This document shows, in pieces, positions 35,991 to 44,800 of a DNA stretch of 64,000 nucleotides. How positions within the stretch are numbered: position 1 is the stretch's first letter; the number at the start of each line of letters is the position of its first letter. The stretch is taken from assembly GCF_900605495.1 (NCBI RefSeq), contig NZ_LR027603.1:1998643-2062642 (forward strand), given 5' to 3'. A model generated the notes under the pieces. The model was not told where the DNA came from. It saw only the letters and a program-made list of their open reading frames with translations, and searched no databases. Source of the stretch: Bacilliculturomica massiliensis. GTDB lineage: Bacteria; Bacillota; Clostridia; Peptostreptococcales; Anaerovoracaceae. A program made the position numbers and the translations under genes.

Positions 35991-36018
35991 TTTATCCTAT
36001 CTGTATAGAGACTGTCAA
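35991..36018 (-). promoter_or_regulatory. Promoter-like element for the candidate small RNA
   Basis: TTGACA (36018-36013) with GATAAA (35996-35991) after a 16-bp spacer. The -35 is consensus, the -10 is weak. Confidence 0.4.
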
Positions 36019-36054
36019 GAGAAATGATACATCTCCTTATCCAATAATCTGCTT

Positions 36055-36330
36055 GCCTGAGCAGCCGGCAGACAACCCGGAAAAGAATGTAGCCGGCAAA
36101 CGATACAACCGGAACGCAACGTTAGAGACAGTGCAGCCGTCAAACAGTGCGGCCAGCGGACAACGCAGAGGGAATGCGGCAGTCAAACGGTACGGCCGTC
36201 ATACAGTGCGGCCAACAGGCAACACGGAAGACGATGCCGCCGCCAAACGGTGCAGCCAGCGGACAACGCAGAGGAAATGCCGTCGCCAAACGGTACGGCC
36301 GGCAGGCAACGTAGCAGGCAACGGCCGATG
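36055..36330. repeat. Irregular GC-rich minisatellite
   Basis: Repeated variants of GCCGTCAAACGGTGCGGCC and CAGCGGACAACGCAGAGG-AATGC in units of about 43-60 bp, just downstream of the RNA methyltransferase gene. The short frame through it (102 residues) is of repeat origin and I do not call it a gene. Confidence 0.7.
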
Positions 36331-36367
36331 CAGAAGCCGGTGCGGCAGGCAGAAGGGTTAAGACGAA

Positions 36368-37507
36368 TCACTCCTTCGGCGGCCGGGTCCCGTAATACTG
36401 ATAATAACAGGTCTCGATCCTGCCGTTATAGAGTTTACGGCGGCGATCCGCGGGCCGGTCCAAAAACGATCCTTCAAATTCTTTGTCTGACGTGATCAGA
36501 TAAAGAGACCAGGTGGGATTCGCCGTCATGAAACGCCGCAGGTCTTTATAGATCCTGTGAATGGCGTCCTTTTCGCCGATCCGTTCCCCATACGGCGGGT
36601 TAGCCACGATAACGCCGTATTCTTCCGGAGCAGTGAACGCTGAGACCGGCGCGGCGGCGAATTCAATGTACTGGTCGACACCCGCCTCCTCCGCGTTGGC
36701 CCGGGCGGCTTCCACGGCTTCACTGCTGATATCGGAGGCCAGAATTCGAATATCTGCGTCGTATTTTACGGCGCTGTATGCCGCCGTCCGTTCCTCTTTC
36801 CATATTTCCTTTGGAATGACGCTCCACTCTTCAGACACGAATTTCCGTGAGAGGCCCGGCGCGATGTCCGCCGCCAGCATGGCCGCCTCGATGGCGATCG
36901 TTCCCGAACCGCAGAACGGATCCGCCAGAATCCGGCCCTCTTTCCAGAAAGAAAGCTGCACCATGGCCGCAGCCAGCGTCTCCTTGATGGGCGCCGCCAC
37001 ATCGCAGATTCGGTAGCCCCGCTTGTGGAGTCCCGGTCCCGTGGTATCCAGCGTGATCGTCGCCCGATCTTTCAGCAGCGTTACCTTCACTGTATACAGC
37101 GCTCCCGTCTCCGGAAACCAGTCGCAGGCGTAGGTCTCCTTCATCTTCTCCACAATAGCCTTTTTCACGATCGCCTGACAATCAGGAACGCTGTGCAGAG
37201 TCGATTTCACCGATGTACCCGTGACCACGATTTTTCCGTCCTCCGGGATCCACTGTTCCCAGTCCAGAGCTTTCGTCTGCTGAAACAGTTCTTCAAAACT
37301 CTTCGCCTGAAACTCTCCCAGCTTGATCAGCACGCGGTCTGCGCTGCGCAGCCACAGGTTTGAGCGTACGATCGCCCTCTCGTCGCCCAGATACGTGATC
37401 TTCGCATCCTCGGATCTGAGGATCCGATAACCCAGCTTTTCAATCTCCCGCTTAACGACTGCTTCCAGCCCAAAAGTCGCCGTAGCGATCAGTTCTATCT
37501 TCGCCAT
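36368..37507 (-). CDS. THUMP-domain RNA methyltransferase (RlmL/YpsC-like)
   Basis: Class I SAM-dependent methyltransferase of 379 residues. An N-terminal ferredoxin-like/THUMP region (about 1-155) precedes the catalytic domain, with the SAM loop DPFCGSGTIAIEA and the motif IV NPPYGER, typical of N2-guanine methyltransferases of COG0116. It probably modifies 23S rRNA; the exact guanine is not decidable here. The ribosome binding site is weak (GGAAAG). Confidence 0.9.
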   Translation of the reverse strand: MAKIELIATATFGLEAVVKREIEKLGYRILRSEDAKITYLGDERAIVRSNLWLRSADRVLIKLGEFQAKSFEELFQQTKALDWEQWIPEDGKIVVTGTSVKSTLHSVPDCQAIVKKAIVEKMKETYACDWFPETGALYTVKVTLLKDRATITLDTTGPGLHKRGYRICDVAAPIKETLAAAMVQLSFWKEGRILADPFCGSGTIAIEAAMLAADIAPGLSRKFVSEEWSVIPKEIWKEERTAAYSAVKYDADIRILASDISSEAVEAARANAEEAGVDQYIEFAAAPVSAFTAPEEYGVIVANPPYGERIGEKDAIHRIYKDLRRFMTANPTWSLYLITSDKEFEGSFLDRPADRRRKLYNGRIETCYYQYYGTRPPKE

Positions 37508-37861
37508 ATTCTTTCCGCCTTTACTCCTTAAATCCAGAGAAGCCTGCGCCGTATCCCACAGGTCCCGGACCCGTGAACAAGCCCGCTGCCGTCTCGACCC
37601 TCTACACAGGTCCCATCATCTAAAACAGGGCTCCCAATCTCCGTTGAGAGCCCTTTCGCCATTCCCTTATCCAGTTGTTTTGCTATATCCGCGTCCCGGA
37701 TCCACATCTTGCTGCGTTATCCCGTGGATGCCTGTCCGCCCTTCGATACACTTCACGATCCGCATTTTGGCGCGTTGTCGCCTACCAGTCCACGTCTGCT
37801 GCGTCATCCTGATCGAACGTCGCAGCAATTGACCTACTGCGGTGGAGCGTCATTGATAGCT
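37508..37861. other. Intergenic region downstream of mreB
   Basis: About 350 bp without a gene. It contains the mreB terminator-like hairpin and loosely similar segments (ATCCGC...GCTGCGT-ATCC) near 37690 and 37755 that may be a decayed repeat. Confidence 0.4.
37627..37654 (-). terminator. Probable terminator after mreB
   Basis: AGGGCTC and GAGCCCT pair over 7 bp; on the minus strand GTTTTA follows. The U-run is short and the distance from the mreB stop is about 210 bp, so support is moderate. Confidence 0.5.
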
Positions 37862-38884
37862 CTACAGGATGGGTTTCTTCTTGTTGAGCTGATTATTCTG
37901 AATGGCCTCCAGCGAATTCAAGGCTTCGCCGGTTCCGATGGCCACGCATGATTTGGGGTCGTCGGCGATGATCACCCGGATGCCCGTCCGCTCCTCGATG
38001 CGCTTATCGATGCCGTACAGCAGCGCGCCGCCTCCGGTCACATAGATGCCCCGATTGCAGATATCCGCAGCCAGTTCCGGCGGAGTGCGCTCCAACACGC
38101 TGTGCGCCGTCTCGCAGATGGTCTGCAGCGGCTCGTCCAGCGCTTCCAGCATCTCCTTCGACGTGATCTCCACAGATTTGGGCAGACCAGTGACCAGGTC
38201 TCTTCCTCTGCACTCCTGAGTCACGATCTCTTCTCTGGGATAGGCCGTCCCGATATTCATCTTCAGCTCTTCCGCCGTCCGCTCTCCAATATACAGCTTG
38301 TGTTCTTTTCTCATATACTTGATGATGGACTCGTCAAAGCGGTCGCCCGCCACCTTCACGGAGGAGCTGGTGACGATGCCGCCCAGAGCGATGACCGCCA
38401 CATCCGTGGTTCCGCCGCCTATGTCGATGACCATCACGCCGTCCGGCTTGGAGATATCAAGCCCTGCGCCGATAGCCGCGGCCACAGGCTCTTCCATGAG
38501 AAACACCGCTTTGCCGCCGGCTGCCATGGCAGCCTCCCGGACCGCCCGCTTCTCCACCTCTGTGACTCCGCTGGGCACGCACACCATGATCCTCGGCTTA
38601 AAGAACCGGCTGTTTCCGCAACTCTTGCGGATGAAATATTTCAGCATCCGTTCCGTCACGTCATAATCGGAGATCACGCCGTCCCGCAGGGGGCGCACCG
38701 CTACGATGTTCGCCGGAGTTCTGCCCAGCATCTGGCGGGCTTCCTCCCCTACTTCAAGGATGTCGTTCGTATCTCTGTTGATGGCTACCACAGAAGGCTC
38801 GTTCAGTACCACGCCTTTTCCTTTTATATAAACCAATACATTTGCTGTTCCCAGGTCGATTCCAACTTCATCTGTAAAACCCAA
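37862..38884 (-). CDS. mreB: Rod-shape actin homologue MreB/Mbl
   Basis: Bacterial actin of 340 residues that organises lateral cell-wall synthesis under the membrane. Actin-fold motifs are present: IDLGTANVLVYIKGKG (phosphate 1), VIDIGGGTTDVAVIALGG (phosphate 2) and YVTGGGALLYGID (adenosine). A TTG start 8 nt after GAGGAG gives the normal N terminus GFTDEVGID; longer frames add residues unlike the family. It stands alone, without mreC/mreD, as Mbl-type paralogues often do, so it may be Mbl rather than the core MreB. Confidence 0.93.
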   Translation of the reverse strand: MGFTDEVGIDLGTANVLVYIKGKGVVLNEPSVVAINRDTNDILEVGEEARQMLGRTPANIVAVRPLRDGVISDYDVTERMLKYFIRKSCGNSRFFKPRIMVCVPSGVTEVEKRAVREAAMAAGGKAVFLMEEPVAAAIGAGLDISKPDGVMVIDIGGGTTDVAVIALGGIVTSSSVKVAGDRFDESIIKYMRKEHKLYIGERTAEELKMNIGTAYPREEIVTQECRGRDLVTGLPKSVEITSKEMLEALDEPLQTICETAHSVLERTPPELAADICNRGIYVTGGGALLYGIDKRIEERTGIRVIIADDPKSCVAIGTGEALNSLEAIQNNQLNKKKPIL

Positions 38885-39207
38885 AATTCTCACTCCTCTT
38901 TTTTCTTCCGATTTTCCTGTATCTTCCGATAGACGCGATCTCACGCCGCGCTCATTCTCTGCTGTGTTTCCTGCCCCAAATCGGCGAATCAACGCAAAAT
39001 CCGCCAGGGCTCAATACCCTGGACGGACGAAAGCGTTCCCCGCGCTCAGCTGCGATACTTTCTAATTTTTATCTAATCCGTCACTTTTTGTTCACGGTAT
39101 TATTCTTTTTCGAGCCTTTCCGCGTGAAAAAGCGGCTCATCAATCTATTATATCCATTTTTCCGCCAAGTTTCAATTTTAATTTCCAATCAACTGGTATT
39201 TTGTTTT
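38885..39207. other. Intergenic region upstream of mreB
   Basis: About 320 bp, A+T-rich toward the right, without a gene. A CCAGGG/CCCTGG hairpin at about 39003-39021 and a CCGC/GCGG hairpin at about 39120-39135 are seen; neither has a clear U-run. Confidence 0.4.
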
Positions 39208-40029
39208 TTACTCCGGTGTTCCGCCGGTCTTTTCCTGTTCAAGCGGACTCACAGATATTTTCATGACGATGGGAAAATGGTCGGAGGGATATCGCCCGTC
39301 GTATTTGTCCTGCACGATCCTCGCCTCGACGATCTCCACCTCTTTGGACGTAAAAATGTAGTCCACCGGCTTTCCTACGGTTTTTCCGTGAAAACCGTGA
39401 TACGTCCGCTGCCCCTGGGTATTGAGAAACAGATTGTAGCTGTTTCCGGAAAAAAGACCGTACTTGATGTCCATTTCCTCCAGAACGCGGATGGCGCCGC
39501 TGCCCGGCGTGGCGTTGAAGTCCCCTGTGAGGATACAGGGGACTCTCCCGCCCTGCCTCTGGATATGCCTTGCGATCAGATCCAGACCCTTCCTGCGGGC
39601 GATGGGACTGATATGGTCCAGATGTGTATTGTATACCAACAGCTTCTCCCCGGTCTCCTTCTCCCTCAGCAGCACCCACGTGCAGATGCGCGGCAGCACC
39701 GCCATCCAGTCCCGCGTTCCCTTCTTCTGTTCGTTTCTCGCAAGCCAGAAGGTTCCCTTATCCAGCCATTCAAAACGGTTCCTTTTAAAAAAGACAGCGC
39801 AGTATTCCCCCTGCTCGCCGCCGTTTCTTCCCTGGCCGATCCAGTCGTATTCCGGCAGCAGTGCTTCCATATCGCCGATAGTACGGCGGGTCAGTTCCTG
39901 AGTGCCCACCACATCAGGGGCCGTTTCCTCAAAAAACTGTTTTACAGCCTCTGTCCGCTTGCTCCAATGTGTGGACAGCCATGCGATATGATCATGCTTT
40001 AAATTAAAGGTCGCTACGGTCAGCTCCAT
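39208..40029 (-). CDS. Endonuclease/exonuclease/phosphatase (EEP) family hydrolase
   Basis: Mg-dependent phosphoesterase-fold protein of 273 residues. Motifs: ATFNLKHD (metal Asn), GTQEL (metal Glu), NTHLDH, LTGDFNATP and the terminal YPSDHFPI. The length and absence of a signal peptide suggest a cytoplasmic enzyme; substrates in this superfamily range from nucleic acids to phospholipids, so none is assigned. The ATG after GAGGAAAGG was chosen over one 10 codons earlier. Confidence 0.88.
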   Translation of the reverse strand: MELTVATFNLKHDHIAWLSTHWSKRTEAVKQFFEETAPDVVGTQELTRRTIGDMEALLPEYDWIGQGRNGGEQGEYCAVFFKRNRFEWLDKGTFWLARNEQKKGTRDWMAVLPRICTWVLLREKETGEKLLVYNTHLDHISPIARRKGLDLIARHIQRQGGRVPCILTGDFNATPGSGAIRVLEEMDIKYGLFSGNSYNLFLNTQGQRTYHGFHGKTVGKPVDYIFTSKEVEIVEARIVQDKYDGRYPSDHFPIVMKISVSPLEQEKTGGTPE

Positions 40030-40593
40030 GCCTTTCCTCTTTTCTCCCGGCCGCTCCATCCGTTCTTATTCTCACCGGTAAACGTCTTATTATGATACGA
40101 GAATGCCTGTTCTCTGTGAAAATGTGATTTCACTTGCCAACGGCCATTATGGGATCGCGCACAGGATCTGTAATAGCCGCTATGCGGCTATTATACCATG
40201 ACTGGCCGCAGGCCATCATGGGATAATCCGCGCATGGCGTCCGCCGCGCACAGAATCTGTAATAGCCGCTCTGCGGCTATTACACCATGACTGGCCGCAG
40301 GCCATCATGGTATAATCCGCGCATGGCGTCCGCCGCGCACAGAATCTATAATAGCCGCTCTGCGGCTATTATACCACGATCCGGCGTCCTGCTTCCACAT
40401 GCCGCTGATTAATATTTCGATCAAAAAACAGACGCATTCTCCGCCTGACCGGCTGCGGCGGCCCCTGCCTTGTCTTTTTTCTTTCCTTTCCTGAACCTTT
40501 ATCCCGCCGAATTCATAATATAAACAGAAAGCCGGCCGAAAAACGCCCGGCGCTTCAAACTCCAATTACAATTAACCGAAAGGAGCTTATATT
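40030..40593. other. Long intergenic region before cotJABC
   Basis: About 560 bp without a gene. The left part is the palindromic repeat cluster; the right part (40380-40593) is the cotJ leader, where I could not settle on a sporulation-sigma promoter. Confidence 0.5.
40142..40378. repeat. Dispersed palindromic intergenic repeat, three tandem copies
   Basis: Nearly identical units of about 90 bp. Each holds AATAGCCGC-TCT-GCGGCTATT and TGGCCGCAGGCCA palindromes joined by GCATGGCGTCCGCCGCGCAC. Small changes in one arm tend to be matched in the other. Same family as at 10.2 and 27.2 kb. Confidence 0.85.
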
Positions 40594-40827
40594 TTGGAAA
40601 TGAACAATGGAATGCCAGGATATGCCTGTGTCCCGGCAGTAGAAGTTCCCGACGTTTCCGCCGCAGCCATGACACGCGGCGAAACGCCTTTAGACCAGCT
40701 CCCGCTGGCCATGGCCTACGTTCCCATGCAGAAGTTCGGAGAAACTTACGACGGTCTGCGCGCTTTGGAACGCGGCACGATTTTCCCCGATCTCGATTTA
40801 CCGTTTTGTGGAAGAGGGGTGAAATAG
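40594..40827 (+). CDS. cotJA: Spore coat associated protein CotJA
   Basis: Small protein of 77 residues with the CotJA core PLAMAYVPMQKFGETYDGLRALERGTIFPDLD. First gene of cotJABC, made in the mother cell and built into the inner coat of the spore. AAAGGAG is 8 nt before a TTG and 14 nt before the ATG two codons on, so the TTG start is preferred. Its stop is directly followed by cotJB. Confidence 0.92.
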   Translation: MEMNNGMPGYACVPAVEVPDVSAAAMTRGETPLDQLPLAMAYVPMQKFGETYDGLRALERGTIFPDLDLPFCGRGVK

Positions 40828-40828
40828 T

Positions 40829-41086
40829 ATGGCAATGACAGAACAGCAGAATCTCATGAGAAGACTGCAGGTACAGAGCTTCGCGATCGACGATATCAAG
40901 CTCTTCCTCGACACCCATCCCAATGACAGACTGGCGATGGAATACTATCAGAAATACCGTCACCTGAGAGAACAGACCATGAACAACTATGTAAAGCAGT
41001 TCGGTCCCATCACACCGGATCAGGTAGAAGGCACAGACAGATGGACCTGGATCGACACTCCATGGCCATGGGAAGGAGTTTTATAG
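40829..41086 (+). CDS. cotJB: Spore coat protein CotJB
   Basis: Protein of 85 residues matching CotJB: an N-terminal helix LMRRLQVQSFAIDDIKLFLD, then a helix with ALEYYQKY-like spacing (MEYYQKYRHL) and the C-terminal PWPWEG. It starts 1 nt after cotJA with GAGGGGTGAAA as ribosome binding site and ends 3 nt before cotJC. Works in the same coat layer as CotJA and CotJC. Confidence 0.92.
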   Translation: MAMTEQQNLMRRLQVQSFAIDDIKLFLDTHPNDRLAMEYYQKYRHLREQTMNNYVKQFGPITPDQVEGTDRWTWIDTPWPWEGVL

Positions 41087-41089
41087 GAT

Positions 41090-41701
41090 ATGTGGACTTA
41101 CGAAAAACGACTGCAGTACCCCATCAACATTAAAAAACCCGACGCAAATGCTGCAAAGATCATCATCACGCAGTACGGCGGACCCGACGGCGAGCTGGGA
41201 GCCTCTATGCGGTATCTCTCGCAGAGATATTCCATGCCCTTTAAAGAAGCCGCCGGTATTCTCAACGATATCGGCACAGAGGAACTGGCCCACCTGGAAA
41301 TGGTCAGCACCATCGTGCACCAGCTGACGAGAGATCTGACACTGGAACAGATCCAGGAGCAGGGCTTTGCCCCCTACTTCGTAGACCACACGGTCGGCGT
41401 CTATCCTCAGGCCGCCGCTGGTTTCCCCTTCGACGCGCTGTGCTTCGCCTCCAAGGGCGACGCCATCACGGACCTGACGGAAGACATGGCCGCAGAGCAG
41501 AAAGCAAGGACCACCTACGACAATATTCTGCGTCTGGTCGACAACCCGGAGGTCATCGATCCCATCCGCTTCCTGAGAGAGCGCGAGGTGGTGCACTTCC
41601 AGCGGTTCGGCGAAGCGCTTCGCACCGTGCAGGATAAACTGGACGAGAAAAACTTCTACGCCATTAATCCGGAATTCGACATGCGGAAAAATCCGAGATA
41701 A
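41090..41701 (+). CDS. cotJC: Spore coat protein CotJC, manganese-catalase family
   Basis: Protein of 203 residues with the four-helix di-manganese fold. Metal-binding Glu/His residues are seen in DIGTEELAHLEMV and LREREVVHFQRFGEAL. Mn-catalase-type coat protein that may protect the spore from peroxide. Last gene of cotJABC; two hairpins follow. Confidence 0.95.
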   Translation: MWTYEKRLQYPINIKKPDANAAKIIITQYGGPDGELGASMRYLSQRYSMPFKEAAGILNDIGTEELAHLEMVSTIVHQLTRDLTLEQIQEQGFAPYFVDHTVGVYPQAAAGFPFDALCFASKGDAITDLTEDMAAEQKARTTYDNILRLVDNPEVIDPIRFLREREVVHFQRFGEALRTVQDKLDEKNFYAINPEFDMRKNPR

Positions 41702-41734
41702 GAGACCGGGCTAAACGCCCGATCTCACTGCTCT
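41702..41734 (+). terminator. Hairpin after cotJC
   Basis: GAGACCGGGC (41702-41711) pairs with GCCCGATCTC (41717-41726), one wobble, followed by ACTGCTCTTTTA. Likely the primary cotJ terminator. Confidence 0.7.
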
Positions 41735-41751
41735 TTTACATGAAAACAACA

Positions 41752-41790
41752 ATGGGAACCGGCATGTAAACGTACCGGCTCCCATTTCAA
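41752..41790. terminator. Second, bidirectional hairpin between cotJC and the STAND gene
   Basis: ATGGGAACCGG (41752-41762) with CCGGCTCCCAT (41775-41785), one mismatch. TTTC follows on the plus strand; on the minus strand TGTTGTTTTC follows. It would stop the convergent STAND gene as well. Confidence 0.65.
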
Positions 41791-41857
41791 TTATCAAATA
41801 TTATTCTTTTGCTTTTTCCAAGTATATGTTTGTATAGATATAGATATAGATATGTAT

Positions 41858-44800
41858 CTATTCAAAATTATCCATCATGTCGGACAATGACCTGATGTCT
41901 TGAAGATTACTTCGAAAAAGATCATCCCAAATATCAAGGCAAATATTTCTGATCCGAAAATCATCTTTACCGATGTCGAATAAATGAATCACACATTGAA
42001 TTAAGTCACTGACAGCTAACCGTCTGTTCCATTCTTGTGGGACTTCAGCGGCGGATTGCCCGACTGCTTCTAAAACGTCGGCATATTCCCTGATATCTTC
42101 ATTCGTTTCACGCAGATATCTTAAAAAAGTATGTACCAAGTGGGAACTCATTTTTGACTGCATAAGGGAAATCAGAAACGCTTTATCCCTATGGATTACA
42201 ATACAACGATCATGAAAGAGCCTACTGATTCCCTTCAGATCAGATGTTGAAGTTTCTATTAAGTGCATTAGGATCTCTTGGCTTAGTTCATGATATTCTT
42301 TTTGATTAAATGTTGACGACGCCTGTCTACAGATTCGTTCTTCCTGTTTAGCGCTATATCTTTCATTCGTCAGGTGTGAAAAAGCTTTTTCATCCTGAAA
42401 AAAGATTGCAACTGCACACAGTAAACCGGCGGCATGCACTGCCAAGTCCTCTATCGGGGTTCTGCATGCTTCGATCAATCGTTCCCGGTAGTAATCCGGC
42501 TCATTTTGATATTGTCTGGATAAAATTTCCCAGCATCCAGGTGCGGCAAGAATCCTTAGATCCATGGATAATAGCTTATTTAAAACATAGGCCGAAAATG
42601 ATTGGTCAAAATTATAATATGGCAGTATACAAGATACCACGGCAAATCTTACTGCTGCGTTTGCATCTGAACTTGCAGCATAAATTGTAGATTTGAATAG
42701 CTCACTCAATTCTCGATGCTTCCATAACAAAGCAGCAATTGCTTGTAATGAACATCCCCGAACACAATTAATGGAGTTGCTGAGCAAAGAGTCACATGAA
42801 GTATCCTCTGGATCGGATCTTCTGGTTACAACATATTCATCAGCTTTAGGATCAGGGTGCTTCAACGCAAAATTATTTAAAGTATCTATGATGTCATCAG
42901 GCCACGATATCTCTGCATGTTTTTCAATTAGTCTCACGATTCCGGCGGCTATATTACGTTCACAATCATTACTGTATCGTCTTATAACTTCACTCATTAG
43001 TTCAACGTCAGGTTTCTCATCGGTCTCTGCATAATCCGCGAGTGCGTATAAAACGGATGTGACATACCCTCGATAACAATGTTGAGGGAATTTCAGGGCA
43101 AGCTTAGCAAATCTGGTTGGCTGAAGTCTGGCTTGATTTGCAAGTGAAGCAGAGAACGATTCATGAGTTGCTTCAATATAATAAGGGTTGGTTTCGTCAT
43201 CGTCACCTCGCCAGTGGTTATTTATTTTTTCATTTGGCGTAGAAATGATTTTAAGCCAGCATTTGTCACTAATTCTGGCGGTATAACCGGAAATGGGAGA
43301 AATAACATTCTTTGCGGGTCCACACGAAAAACCGGAATAATAATGCGGAAGGTATATCCAAGAATTCCGATTTAAAACTCTAATTAACTCTTTTGCATAG
43401 TGAGAAAGGCGTGTATATTCCATAGCTGGTAACAATTCCTTTTGAAAATGTCCCCAGTATGCATAATACATTGGCTCCCACTTATGTTCCTGATTTGTTT
43501 CTATTCGGTGCTTGTAAATGCGAACCATTTCCTCCGAATCATCTTTCCACATACATATTTTTTTCTCTAATTGCCTGAAAAGATCCATACTACAGTGTAA
43601 TGAAAACATCTTAAGAATCGTTTTTGTACAGGAGAGAAAATCGGATTTATTACTTGTGTATTCAAAAACTTTTTTCTCAAAGTCCGTTAACAGCCACTGT
43701 ATCACTTCGTCGCAGTATTCGATAGGAAGATTAGCTGCTGTATACATGACCAATTCATGTCCAACGATTGAGATCGGATATTCGAGGCTTTTAATCAGCC
43801 GGATTGCATTGTCTGCATGTTTTTGAGCGTATTCTTCAAAAGAAATTTTGACGAACTCTACAATCTTTCTCTCATTGGATTCATGAAGTTCATGGGCAAT
43901 CCACCTGCGATATTCGTCATTATAAAAACGAAAAGGCTTAGCAGATGAAAGGTTACTTGTAGCTTCACAAATATCAAGGAATAAGCTTTCAATTATTGTT
44001 TTGCAGTTTTTACGAAAGTATGTAGAGATCTGCTCAGTCTCGCCCCAATATATATCTAAAGTATCTGTTTCTCTGTTTACGCTTTCTTTCAATAAATATT
44101 TCAAAATTGTTACGGCACGGGTCGATTGATGTTCAAACAACGATGAAAATCCCCAAAATTCATTAAACAGCTCTGGTAAATGCGCCAACAATTCCAATCT
44201 GAACTGAAACATACGATCGGAATCATTGGAAGCCTCTTGACACAGCGTCAAAAATATTTTTCTATCATCAGCAGCTGTCACAAAAGCATATGGGCGAAGT
44301 ACATCAACAACAAAGTCAGGAACCTTGTCGCTGACAGATTTTAATAAGATAAGGCTTTTATTTTCTAACCAATTGTATTCAGACTCGACGTTCAGATGCA
44401 TAACAAAAGCCGGATGCCCATAGTACACGGTTTGAAGAATATACTCGTTCCATTTAGGGTCATGCAAATAAATTTGAACAAAGTTAAAAATAATTTCACC
44501 AGGTTCAGTGCATTGCCCTATTATTTCAAAAACAGCACATTGAAAATAATATCGTACGGAATCTGTATCTAATATATATTTACACTGTTGAATAAACATG
44601 GATATGTCTGAATCCAGCAAGGTTTGCAATATGATTAACAGTCGATACCGTAAAGTTGGAATCTGGTTTTTTGGCAAACCCAATAGATCGGATAGTCTCC
44701 GTCCGGAATAAATATTTGCTAACGTCTGCGCCGCTATAAAGTAATCGAGAAAACTTTGATGTGTAAATGATACTTTATTTTGACTTTTTACAAGCAAACC

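Noticed and set aside
36053..36361. 102-residue frame after the RNA methyltransferase gene
   Set aside because: Consists wholly of a GC-rich minisatellite, with no ribosome binding site.
40142..40378. Three regular repeats near cas genes, at first sight a short CRISPR array
   Set aside because: The whole unit of about 90 bp is repeated, including what would be spacers, and the same element occurs at 10.2 and 27.2 kb far from cas genes.
40380..40593. Sporulation-sigma promoter for cotJABC
   Set aside because: Several loose matches but none with both elements at the right spacing, so not listed as a feature.
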